From Pseudanabaena sp. PCC 6802 (lineage in GTDB: Bacteria > Cyanobacteriota > Cyanobacteriia > Pseudanabaenales > Pseudanabaenaceae), in assembly GCF_000332175.1 (NCBI RefSeq), contig NZ_KB235914.1:131966-195965 (forward strand): DNA of 64,000 nt, in the 5' to 3' direction. Each line of letters starts with the position of its first letter. Position 1 is the stretch's first letter. Shown here one piece after another: positions 27,576 to 36,600 of the stretch. The notes below the pieces were generated by a model. It ran no database searches. It was not told the origin of the DNA and saw nothing but the letters and a program-made list of their open reading frames with translations. The position numbers were made by a program, and so were the translations under genes.

Positions 27576-29882
27576 TTACTTCACAATCGGTTCTTCTGTC
27601 GGCTGTGCTTGCGTCGGTTGCTGGAAAATGGCAATCACCGCTTTTCCTACACAGTACACCAGCATCACTGCTCCAACGGTAAAGATAATATCACCTGGAA
27701 TCCGCAACCACACCGTCCACTGCATCCACGGCGAACTCACTACTTCAGCACTGCGAGCGTACCAGGTACCGCGATTCACCGACTGCACTAGTTGATAGAA
27801 ACCATTGGGAATTAATCCGCAGGCCATCATTACCACTAAGCCGATGTTAATCCACCAGAAAGAGAAATTGAGATTCCTCTCATCCCAGGCGCGATCTGGG
27901 GTGATTTCCCGCAGAGCAAATAGCATCAAAGCGATCGCCAGCGAACCATACACGCCATACAGTGCCGCGTGAGCGTGAATGGGAGTGGTATTGAGTCCCT
28001 GAGAGTAATAGAGAACGATGGGTGGATTGATCAAAAATCCAAACACGCCAGCGCCCACTAGATTCCAGAAACAGGTGGCAATAAAGAACTTGAGCGGCAT
28101 CCGATAAAATCCCTGAGCTTCTTGGGACAACTTCAGCGACTTCACCACTTCAAACCCAATCAGGGTCAGGGGCACTACTTCCAGCGCCGAGGCGACGGAA
28201 CCCATTGCCGTGATAAACACGGGCGTTCCAGTGAAGTAAAGATGGTGCAGAGTGCCAATCACGCCGCTCCCCAGGTAGAGAATGGTTGTGAGATAGGTGG
28301 CCCGCAATGCTGAGGAACGCTTGAGGAAACCAAGTTCGCTGCACAGATAGGCGATCGCAACGGTAGCAAATACCTCAAAGAAGCCCTCTACCCAGAGATG
28401 CACCACCCACCAGCGCCAGTATTCCGCCACGCTCAAGGGCGTGTGATTGGTATACATCAAGCCGGAGGCATAGAACAGGGGGATGGTAATTGCACTATAG
28501 AGGAAAAAGTGATTCAGTCCGGTTTTACTGCCTTCCGCCTGCAAAGCAGGTTTGAGGGCGCGGAACATCAGCCACAGCCAGAATACCATACCGCCAATCA
28601 GCAACAGTTGCCAGAGGCGACCCAGTTCCACATATTCGTAGCCCTGGTGACCGAACCAGAAGCTTTTCTCTCCCAGCCACCCTTGAATGCCAGCCCAGGT
28701 ACCCACCAGAGAACCAACGACAACGACGGTCAATGCTGCTAGTAAGCCGCCATTGCCCCAAGCTTGGAACTTAGGTTCGTGCTTGCCAAACCGAGGACCG
28801 AAATAAAGTCCCGCCGCCAGCCAGCAGGTGGCAATCCAAAACACCGCCAGTTGCAAGTGCCAGGTGCGCGATGCCGCATAGGGTAAGTATTGCTGGATAG
28901 GTATGCCGTAAAAGCCCTCACCCTCAACCGCATAGTGCGCTGTTACCATACCCATCACAATTTGCACGAAAAACAGCGCCATCGCCACGCCAAAGAATAG
29001 GGTAGTGGCTTTTTGACTGGGAGTGGCGATGCGAATTGCCGGACGAGCTGCGACCGCCTGAATTTCTTCGGCATCCTCTTGGGTCAGGTAAACGAACAAG
29101 AAGGCGGCGATCGCTGCGATCAAAACAATTACCGATAAGATCGACCAGATCACAAACTGGCCTGGAGCCTGGTTGCCGATAAGATCGTCGTGCGGCCAGT
29201 TGGCGGTGTAAGACAGCGGTGACCCAGGACGATTGGCCGATGCCGTCCAGGCCGTCCAGCTAAAAAACGCTGTTACATTGCGGATTTGCGTCGGATCGGT
29301 AAACCAACCGCTGGGAATAGAATGCACTGACGATCCTTGAGACAGCAGAGTTTGATAGTCTCGAAAGACTTTTGCCAATCCCTTGGTTTGAGCCGCTGTC
29401 AGACTTAAAGCTCCAGTTTCCGATTCATAACGATTGGTTTTAAATTCCTGCTGTACTCTCGCCTGTAGCGCAGCGCGATCGACCGCTGACAAGGCATCTA
29501 AATCGGCTTGACTGAAGTCGGGGTTGTCGTCGTACAAAACTCCCGCCGTTGCCAATCCCCAACGATGCAACACATCCGCCGTCCAGTCAGGGGCGAGATA
29601 GCTCCCATGTCCCCAAATGCTGCCAATGTGCTGACCACCACGCGCCAGGTAGGTTTCCTGACCGGATTGAATATCTGCTTGAGTCAGAATAATTTCCTGT
29701 TGTGGCGACACCACAGTTGCCGGAATCGGTGGCGCGTTTTTGTAAATTGCCGCGCCTGCTGAGATCAAAACGGTGAAAGTAACGATGCAGATCGTCACCA
29801 GCCAGACCGGAAGCCTGAATGGCTTGAGGCGATCGCGCCCTGCCACCGCTAGATCGCCTAGATTAAAGGTTGGATTTGCCAT
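27576..29882 (-). CDS. norB: Quinol-dependent nitric oxide reductase (NorZ/qNor)
   Basis: The 768-residue protein reduces two NO to nitrous oxide using quinol. Its length and the N-terminal periplasmic segment of about 200 residues after the first helix (GGQHIGSIWGHGSYLAPDWTADVLHRWG) distinguish qNor from the short cytochrome-c-type NorB. The heme-copper oxidase-like core has about a dozen helices with the metal-binding histidines, such as RTWHLQLAVFWIAT, WVVHLWVEGFFEV and HHLYFTG. It heads the six-gene minus-strand cluster and is preceded by a palindromic FNR-type site. Confidence 0.95.
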   Translation of the reverse strand: MANPTFNLGDLAVAGRDRLKPFRLPVWLVTICIVTFTVLISAGAAIYKNAPPIPATVVSPQQEIILTQADIQSGQETYLARGGQHIGSIWGHGSYLAPDWTADVLHRWGLATAGVLYDDNPDFSQADLDALSAVDRAALQARVQQEFKTNRYESETGALSLTAAQTKGLAKVFRDYQTLLSQGSSVHSIPSGWFTDPTQIRNVTAFFSWTAWTASANRPGSPLSYTANWPHDDLIGNQAPGQFVIWSILSVIVLIAAIAAFLFVYLTQEDAEEIQAVAARPAIRIATPSQKATTLFFGVAMALFFVQIVMGMVTAHYAVEGEGFYGIPIQQYLPYAASRTWHLQLAVFWIATCWLAAGLYFGPRFGKHEPKFQAWGNGGLLAALTVVVVGSLVGTWAGIQGWLGEKSFWFGHQGYEYVELGRLWQLLLIGGMVFWLWLMFRALKPALQAEGSKTGLNHFFLYSAITIPLFYASGLMYTNHTPLSVAEYWRWWVVHLWVEGFFEVFATVAIAYLCSELGFLKRSSALRATYLTTILYLGSGVIGTLHHLYFTGTPVFITAMGSVASALEVVPLTLIGFEVVKSLKLSQEAQGFYRMPLKFFIATCFWNLVGAGVFGFLINPPIVLYYSQGLNTTPIHAHAALYGVYGSLAIALMLFALREITPDRAWDERNLNFSFWWINIGLVVMMACGLIPNGFYQLVQSVNRGTWYARSAEVVSSPWMQWTVWLRIPGDIIFTVGAVMLVYCVGKAVIAIFQQPTQAQPTEEPIVK

Positions 29883-30175
29883 AATCGCATTTGTAAATTT
29901 GCAAATTGCCTGCTAATGACAGCGTTTACAGGATAGATAAGCAAACATCAAACGGTATTTGACTTAAGTCAAAACAAACCTTGAAAGATTGTGAATTTTG
30001 GAACGAGCCGATCGGTTTGGAAATTAACGTCAGTTCCATGACTTATCCGCCCTCACCGCCTGATCCCTTCTCCTAGATCCTGCTATCCATTACGCAAAAG
30101 CGGTCAGGATGGTTACAGGGAAATGTTGCCGAATTCAAGCTTGGCTTAGACGAAGTAAAGTACGGGTTACTTTAG
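29883..30175. promoter_or_regulatory. Upstream region of the norB cluster
   Basis: The 290 bases between norB and the end of prfA carry the palindrome at 29959 described separately. Apart from that and a weak AAAGTA-CGGG-TTACTTT hairpin near 30161 just beyond the prfA stop, I see no gene or repeat. Confidence 0.5.
29959..29972. promoter_or_regulatory. FNR/Nnr-type palindromic operator, TTGACTTAAGTCAA
   Basis: A perfect 14-base palindrome, TTGAC-N4-GTCAA, 76 bases before the norB start codon. It fits the TTGAY-N4-RTCAA site shape of CRP/FNR-superfamily regulators such as FNR, DNR and NnrR, which often switch on nor genes in response to NO or low oxygen. No such regulator gene is present in this window. 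Confidence 0.7.
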
Positions 30176-31276
30176 TTATGATTCTGCTTCGGATGTTGCT
30201 AGTTCGCGTAGCATCTCCTGTTGATCCTGGGAAATACAGCTTTGAATGACATCCTCAATATCGCCGTCGAGTACTGGAGGCAGAGCAAAGTTTACACCTA
30301 AGCGGTGATCGGTGAGGCGGCTGTCTTTGTAGTTGTAGGTGCGGATTTTTTCGGAGCGCGAACCCGTGCCGACCTGCGATCGCCGCATACTAGTCACTGC
30401 ATCCTGCTGTTCGCGTAACTTTATCTCGTAGAGTTTGGCCCGCAGAATTTGCATGGCGCGTTCTTTGTTTTTGAGTTGCGATCGCTCCTCAGTGCAGAAT
30501 ACCCGAATGCCCGTCGGTTTGTGCAACAAGTCTACCGCCGTTTCCACCTTGTTGACGTTTTGTCCGCCTGCGCCGCCGGATCTAGCCGTGGACATCTCAA
30601 TATCCTTAGGATCGATATTCACCTCGACGGCATCGACTTCGGGCATCACTGCCACTGTGGCGGTAGAGGTGTGTACGCGCCCCGAAGCTTCCGTAGCCGG
30701 TACGCGCTGGACGCGATGCACGCCTGACTCGAATTTGAGTTTGCTATAGACGCGATCGCCTTGAATTTCTAAGACGGCTTCTTTAAATCCACCCAGATCG
30801 GCAAGCGACTCGCTCACGAGTTTAATGCGCCAACCTTGCCGTTCCGCATAGCGCGTGTATAAGCGCACCAGATCGGCTGCCCAAATACTAGCCTCTTCGC
30901 CACCAGTACCTGCTCTGATTTCCAGCATGATGTTCTTATCATCGTTGGGATCTTGAGGCAGCAACAAAATTTTCATGCGCTCTTCTAGATGCTCCAGCTT
31001 CTCGTTTAGCTCCTGCACCTCTAGTTCCGCCATTTCCTTTAGTTCGGGATCGTCACCAGATTCCTTCAGGATTTGCTGTGCTTCCTGAGCATCCGTCTGT
31101 GCCTTACGCCAAGCTTCGTAGGTATGTACCGTTTCCTCTAACGACGACCTGGCCTTAGCAATCCGCTGAAACTCAGTTGGATCGGTTGCCACGTCAGGGT
31201 CAGCCATGCGGCGGGTTAGTTCGTTAAAGGTTTGCTCTACGGAGTCGAGCTTGTTAAGTAAGTACTGGGCAGGCAT
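30176..31276 (-). CDS. prfA: Peptide chain release factor 1
   Basis: RF1 ends translation at UAA and UAG. The 366 residues hold the N-terminal coiled coil, the stop-codon-reading PxT-type loop ([14 protein letters not shown]) and the GGQ motif in [16 protein letters not shown] that triggers hydrolysis, followed by [13 protein letters not shown]. Length is normal. It follows rpmE on the same strand, the usual order at the end of cyanobacterial ribosomal operons. Confidence 0.97.
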   Translation of the reverse strand: MPAQYLLNKLDSVEQTFNELTRRMADPDVATDPTEFQRIAKARSSLEETVHTYEAWRKAQTDAQEAQQILKESGDDPELKEMAELEVQELNEKLEHLEERMKILLLPQDPNDDKNIMLEIRAGTGGEEASIWAADLVRLYTRYAERQGWRIKLVSESLADLGGFKEAVLEIQGDRVYSKLKFESGVHRVQRVPATEASGRVHTSTATVAVMPEVDAVEVNIDPKDIEMSTARSGGAGGQNVNKVETAVDLLHKPTGIRVFCTEERSQLKNKERAMQILRAKLYEIKLREQQDAVTSMRRSQVGTGSRSEKIRTYNYKDSRLTDHRLGVNFALPPVLDGDIEDVIQSCISQDQQEMLRELATSEAES

Positions 31277-31334
31277 ACAAGTTGATGAGCTTGAGTCAGG
31301 GTGAGATTAGAGATCTTTATATACCTATACAGTG

Positions 31335-31589
31335 CTACTTTTTAGTTTTATTACCCTTAGCGCCGCCTTTATCCCCAGACTCTTCCAACATGCCATACTT
31401 GCGCAGGAAACGTTCTACGCGTCCTTCGGTATCGATAATCTTTTGCGTACCAGTGTAGAAGGGATGATTGCCCGACCACACATCTACATGCAGTTCTGGC
31501 TGGGTAGAGCCAACAGTCGCAACTACTTCACCGTTGCATATAACTTTGGCTTCAGGATACCATTTAGGGTGAATGTTAGGCTTGGGCAT
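31335..31589 (-). CDS. rpmE: 50S ribosomal protein L31
   Basis: From the ATG at 31589 the product is 84 residues beginning MPKPNIHPKWYPEAKV. It lacks the CxxC zinc motif, as in the zinc-free L31 form, and has the conserved HPFYTGTQKIIDTEGRVERFLRKYG, with a basic tail. The frame extends eight codons upstream but the family starts at this methionine. It sits 58 bases before prfA. Confidence 0.95.
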   Translation of the reverse strand: MPKPNIHPKWYPEAKVICNGEVVATVGSTQPELHVDVWSGNHPFYTGTQKIIDTEGRVERFLRKYGMLEESGDKGGAKGNKTKK

Positions 31590-31697
31590 ATTCTTCAGCG
31601 TCCGAGATAACAAAGATAAAAATTATAATTTCAGCTTTTCTAGCCTAGCACAGGCGCACGGTTTTCGCGCTAATTAAATGCTAGTGCTGCTAGAGCG

Positions 31698-32201
31698 CTA
31701 AGGTGGATACCAAAACATGCCCTTAATACCTTCAGGATCGGCATTAAACCCAAGTTGGCGGTAGAAATCTACCACGTGGGCATCGGCAAATAAGCTGATA
31801 TTGCTGATGTCAGCTCGCCTCAGCTCTTTTACTACTTCCTGCATCAAAGCTTTGCCAAGTCCCCTACCTTGAAATTCAGGATGCACGACCACATCCCAGA
31901 TCGTGGCATTAAAGGCACGATCGGAGGTGGCACGGGCAAAACCGATCAAGCGATTAAAACTCCCCCGTTGTTCCCGAATAGTAATAACTACAAAACTGTG
32001 CTCGATCGCCTTACGGACTTTACGAATAGGGCGACGCGCCCAACCTACAGAGTCACATAATTCTTCAAGTTCATAGAGATCGATATTGCGATCCGTGCTG
32101 AAAAATATTTGACTAGTAGGTGTTTTAACTTGACGCAGTCTCGTCTTTTGAGCAGTTTCAACGGAATCCGTGACACTAAATAAGCTTTTCCAGAAACCCA
32201 T
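31698..32201 (-). CDS. GNAT-family N-acetyltransferase (cyanobacterial/plastid SNAT-like)
   Basis: A 167-residue GNAT enzyme with the acetyl-CoA loop [16 protein letters not shown] (R/Q-x2-G-x-G/A pattern) and the closing strand [18 protein letters not shown]. The N-terminal 40 residues and the [21 protein letters not shown] ending are like the plant plastid and cyanobacterial enzymes annotated as serotonin or protein N-acetyltransferase. The true substrate cannot be told. It is a single gene upstream of rpmE on the same strand. Confidence 0.85.
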   Translation of the reverse strand: MGFWKSLFSVTDSVETAQKTRLRQVKTPTSQIFFSTDRNIDLYELEELCDSVGWARRPIRKVRKAIEHSFVVITIREQRGSFNRLIGFARATSDRAFNATIWDVVVHPEFQGRGLGKALMQEVVKELRRADISNISLFADAHVVDFYRQLGFNADPEGIKGMFWYPP

Positions 32202-32260
32202 GGAGATCTGTAATTGTAATTATTTTAATTTTAAAGGTGCGATCGACTAAATTTAATTAA

Positions 32261-32363
32261 TATAGCGATGCTAAATCATTTATGAATGGGGCGCAGGGCT
32301 AGAATCCCCGCGTGGGGCGCAACCCCACAACTCCTTTTTCACAAACCATTTGCGATCGCTATA
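32261..32363. repeat. MITE-like repeat R4
   Basis: Left tip TATAGCGATGCTAAATCATTTA, right tip CAAACCATTTGCGATCGCTATA: the inverted ends agree over most of 20 bases. The centre has GTGGGGCGCAACCCCAC. Flanks are AT-rich. The tips differ from R1/R5, so this looks like a second subfamily, shared with R6 at 53966. Confidence 0.75.
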
Positions 32364-32529
32364 GCAATCAACTAATTAATAATTGTAGGGCTAGATCGGG
32401 GCTGTGGGCGTGGCCTACGATCGCGCAGCGATCGCCGTCACTGTATGCATGCGATCGCGATCGCTTTAGAAGTATTGGGATCTGAACTACGATCTAAATC
32501 ATCAACTTTTCCCATCCTTAAGGAACCCA

Positions 32530-33297
32530 GTGGAAACCCCAGTGTCTAGACCTAATCCTATAGTTGAACGCTTCCCGCAGTTGTTTGGGGGGCTACTTTC
32601 GTTGTCGCTAGCTTTAGTTGTGGGGGCTTATCTTGGTAGCTCCGCGATTCGTACGCTCAGTCGCGGCAAAGATGCTCTGACGGTGATTGGCTCTGCCAAG
32701 AGGCCAATCCGTTCGGACTACATTATCTGGCGCAGTTCTGTAACCAGCCAGCAAAACACCCTACAGCAGGCATACCAAGAAATTAAACGCCACACCGAAC
32801 GGGTACAGGCCTACTTAAAATCCAAGAACGTGCCAGCAGATGCAATTACACTGAACGCAATTGATACGCAACCCGTACCAGAAGTCAACGCCAATGGCGT
32901 GCAAACTGGTAGGACTCTAGCGTATCGGCTGACCCAACGTTTCGAAATCCGTTCTAACGATGTAGATGGGATTGGAGCTATCTCTCGCTCCAGTACTGAA
33001 CTGATAAATGAAGGCATTCCATTTACATCGGAAGCACCCGAATATCTCTATACCCAACTCAGTCAACTGCGGGTTGAGATGATTGCAGAAGCAGCTAAAG
33101 ATGCAAAAGCTCGGGCTGAAGCTATTACGCGCCAGACTGGTGGACGGATTGGAGTCGTGCGCAGTGCAGAGACCGATGTATTTCAAATTACATCCCGTAA
33201 TTCAACCGAAGTGAGCAATTCTGGCAGCTATAATACTTCTTCTCTAGAGAAAGATATCACTGCTGTTGTCTCGATTACTTTTGCAATGGAACAGTAG
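32530..33297 (+). CDS. SIMPL-domain (DUF541) membrane-anchored protein
   Basis: 255 residues: an N-terminal membrane helix (FGGLLSLSLALVVGAYLG) and a SIMPL domain from about residue 40 (LTVIGSAKRPIRSDYIIWRSSVT to AVVSITFAMEQ). The start is a GTG at 32530 with AAGGA six bases before it. DUF541 proteins are periplasmic or outer-membrane proteins with roles in oxidative stress and antigenicity in other bacteria; here no function can be assigned. The gene abuts the tRNA-derived repeat that starts 6 bases after its stop. Confidence 0.85.
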   Translation: METPVSRPNPIVERFPQLFGGLLSLSLALVVGAYLGSSAIRTLSRGKDALTVIGSAKRPIRSDYIIWRSSVTSQQNTLQQAYQEIKRHTERVQAYLKSKNVPADAITLNAIDTQPVPEVNANGVQTGRTLAYRLTQRFEIRSNDVDGIGAISRSSTELINEGIPFTSEAPEYLYTQLSQLRVEMIAEAAKDAKARAEAITRQTGGRIGVVRSAETDVFQITSRNSTEVSNSGSYNTSSLEKDITAVVSITFAMEQ

Positions 33298-33303
33298 TAA
33301 TAC

Positions 33304-33345
33304 GAGGATAGGGAACTCGAATCCCTGACCTCTGCGGTGCGATCG
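33304..33345 (-). pseudogene. Partial tRNA-Ala 3' copy (candidate attachment-site scar)
   Basis: This 42-base stretch equals 43052-43093, the acceptor/T-arm/variable/anticodon-stem 3' part of the tRNA-Ala gene, with one mismatch. The 5' half of a tRNA is not present (what follows reads TATAGCTCAATTGCG), so it cannot fold into a tRNA. Same orientation as the intact gene, 9.7 kb away. It has the form of an att site left by an element that entered at the tRNA 3' end. Confidence 0.8.
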
Positions 33346-33488
33346 TATAGCTCAATTGCGTTAAAACCCACATTCAGCAGGTGAGCAGTAAGATGAAATA
33401 ATTTTATGCATAAGTAAGCCTTTCATGGTTGAGTTAGGATATCTGTGGTATGGGGTGACGTTTTCTACTTGTCGCGTGGGGAAATAGG

Positions 33489-33601
33489 TATAGCAGTTTT
33501 CAGATGAAAACGAGAAGGGGGTTTGGGGGCGTTGCCCCCAAGAAGGGGTTCCACCCCTTCACCCCGTCAATAAAACCTGTTCTCAATTGAAAAACGCTAT
33601 A
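33489..33601. repeat. MITE-like repeat R5
   Basis: Complete copy with tips TATAGCAGTTTTCA and TTGAAAAACGCTATA. Inside are GGGGGTTTGGGGGCG and the GGGGTTCCACCCC hairpin, and CCCCGTCAATAAAACC as in R1 (inverted). It lies inside the tRNA-flanked island, just after the WD40 gene's end. Confidence 0.85.
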
Positions 33602-33669
33602 GAAGCATCTCCAATGTGGCATCTTGGAGCCACCATTCCTATGATGAGCGCAATACCTTCGCAAGAGTT

Positions 33670-36600
33670 TCATTGCTTGCAGCCCTCAAGCCTGCTGTTT
33701 TGTAAGTACTCGCAGGCTTGTTCTAGTAATTCGGCAAAGGAGTACAAACGCCAGCGAAAAATTCCATCAGCAGAAGCAGTGAATAAATATTTGCCATCGG
33801 GAGTAAAACTGATACTAATTACAGGTTCATCACCTACTTTAAACTCTTCTAAACGCTTACCTTGTAAGTCCCAAAAGCGCACTTTCCCATCGCTATCAGC
33901 AACTGCAATTTTTTCACCATCTGGACTAAAATGAACGTCGTAGGAATCACCGTTCTTACCTATAATAGGGAAACCAGGGAGAGATTGACATTGATAGGGA
34001 TACGGGGTGAAATCGGGATTTTTCAAGATTTCCCAGATAATTACATTCCCCCCAGCGTCAGAAGTCACCAGTCGATTCCCTGCGGGGTTAAAATCCGCAC
34101 CTTCGACATACATTTGATGTCCCTTACATTCAGCTATAGGTTGACGAATAGCTGTCACATCCCATAGCGTTACTGTTTTATTTTCCTGTGTGATTACTAA
34201 ATGATTGGAATTAGTAGGACTAAACTTCAATCGCCATAACTTACCCCCTGGCACTTGAAAAGAACGAACATTATCTAAATCCAATTCACCTGACGGATGG
34301 CGGTGCCATACATAGACTGTACCATCCCTTTGAGCCGCAGCTAAAGAACTTCCATCTCTATTAAAGGCGACTGAACGAAACTCTCGATCTGAATCTCTAT
34401 CTTTATTTTTGTTTTTCTGTAGTGGTTCTAAAGGTTTGATAAGTTCCTTATAGGGAATAGGTTCATTGCGTTGCATAGCTTGTAAATCCCAAAGCAAAAC
34501 CCTGGCATCTTCTCCCACTGCAGTAGCTAGCTGTTTGCCATCGGGACTAAAACTGAGGCTGTAAATTGTTTCATCGGTTTTTGAAGAACCAACAGTAATT
34601 GGCTTTATTTGATTATTTGCTATTTGAAACAGTTTGATGATGCCAAATCCACCAGTAGTTCCAAAAAGAAGTTGACCGTTGTTAGTTTGAGAAAAGCTAG
34701 TATCTCTGAATAAAGTCTCAGGTAACTTATCTAAAGGATCTTTGTTTTGAGCTTTGAGTTTCTTATTATATTTGCCAAGCTGGTTTTTAATGTCAGCATT
34801 ATCTTTACTCAATACTTCTTCATATCTAGGTAAATCTTCTAAACTCCATAGGCGAATAGTACCATCACCAGAGACAGAAGCTATTTTTCTAGCATTACGG
34901 CTGAAGTCAGCACCATGAATTCCAAATTCTTGAAGGCTATTAAATTTTCTTTTGTTCTCCCATTTTTCTCGATTCTTTTCCCATACAAAAAGTTGATTAT
35001 TTCCCATTGTAATCATAAAATTATCATTGGGACTAAATTGAATGTTGTTTACATTTCTATGCTCTAATACGGGCAACTTGGAGAAATTAGGACATCTTTG
35101 TAGTGTTTTAAGATCGATGACGATTAAATTATTTGCTAAAGTAATTGCTATTTGTTTGCCATCATGACTAACCTTAACCACGCTATTTTTTAGTTCTTTT
35201 GGTAGTTCACAGGATACATGCTCAACAAGTTTTTTCTCTTGTATAAGAGCCCATAATCGTAGATATTTATCTTCGCCTACAGAAACCAGAAAATCTTTAT
35301 TCCCATCATTAATAAAAACTCCACGAATCTTATTTGCCGTTTCTTCTTTATTATTTTCTGTTTTTTCTTTATTGATTCCATGAGCTTTAGGAGCTTCATG
35401 AACTAGTTCGCCCTTTAAATTCCATACTCTAATGGATCCGTCATCCCCAGCAGTTGCAAACAAAGTGCGATCGGAGTTAAAGGAAATATCCTTAATAGGT
35501 TTTTCTTGATCTTGTGGTATTTTTCGACGATACTCTAATTTGCTATTTTTATCTGTTAACTCAAGAATAAATAAGTTGCCAGTAGCATCTCCTGTTACTA
35601 AATAATGCTTTTTTGGATCGTAGGCAGATGAAATTAATTGATTTGCATCGTGGGTTTTCTCTAAATCCAAGCTAAATAGTTCATTTAATCCCCAACCATT
35701 TAACGACCAAAGTTTAACCTTGCCGTCATAACCCGTTGTAATTAGCTTGTCTTCTGAGTCTGGCAAAAAGATGATGGTAAACACATTAAATTGATGAGCC
35801 TGAAAAACATTTTTTTCCTGAACTTGGTAGAGAGATTTTTGCAATATTCCAGCTACTCGATTTTTAAGATCGTTGTTGAATATTAGTTTGTTATTTTTTA
35901 AAGACAAACTAGCATTAACGCTGGTTTTCAAAGCTTCCCATTTTTTTCCTGAAAGTAGCTGTGATTCTGCTAAGGTTATTTTTGCGGAAATTTCACTTTC
36001 TGAAGTTTTTACAAATGCCCACCAACCTGTTACCAAGAGTATAAATATGAATAAACATCCGGCTCCCCACAACTTTATTCTTCCGAAAATTCTTTCTTTG
36101 ATACTTTCCTGGATAAATTTAGATTCTACTTTATTCAGCCAATACGGCTGCTCTTTTCTAAGTTTATTTGCCCGATCTAAACGTGTATCTTCTGCCCAAA
36201 GTGCTCCTTCACCATTCTTCCATGTATTAGCTGCCTCTGCTAATTGTCCTTGTAAGGAAATAGCATCTCGATCTTTTTTAATCCAGTCTCGAAATGTCTG
36301 CCATTCACGGATTAAAGAGTCATGAGCGATTTCATAAAAGACTCGATCTTCCTTTTGTCCTTCAAGAAGAAGATTAGCTTCTATTAATTCCTCAAGCACA
36401 TCATCTTTTTGCTTATTTTCTCGATCGCTAGAATAATCTAATTCATCCGCATAAACTCTTTTCCTTGTTAGCTGTTCTAAGGAAACCATACGCAATAAAA
36501 CCCATTTAAGAGCCTGCTTGAGAGGCTCGTCAAAGCTTTGACAAACCTTATCAGCTTTTGCAGCTAAGGCCCCAGAAACCCCACCTATTGCTTGATAATC

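Noticed and set aside
33304-33345. A second functional tRNA-Ala gene
   Set aside because: Only the 3' portion is present; the D arm and 5' acceptor strand are missing.
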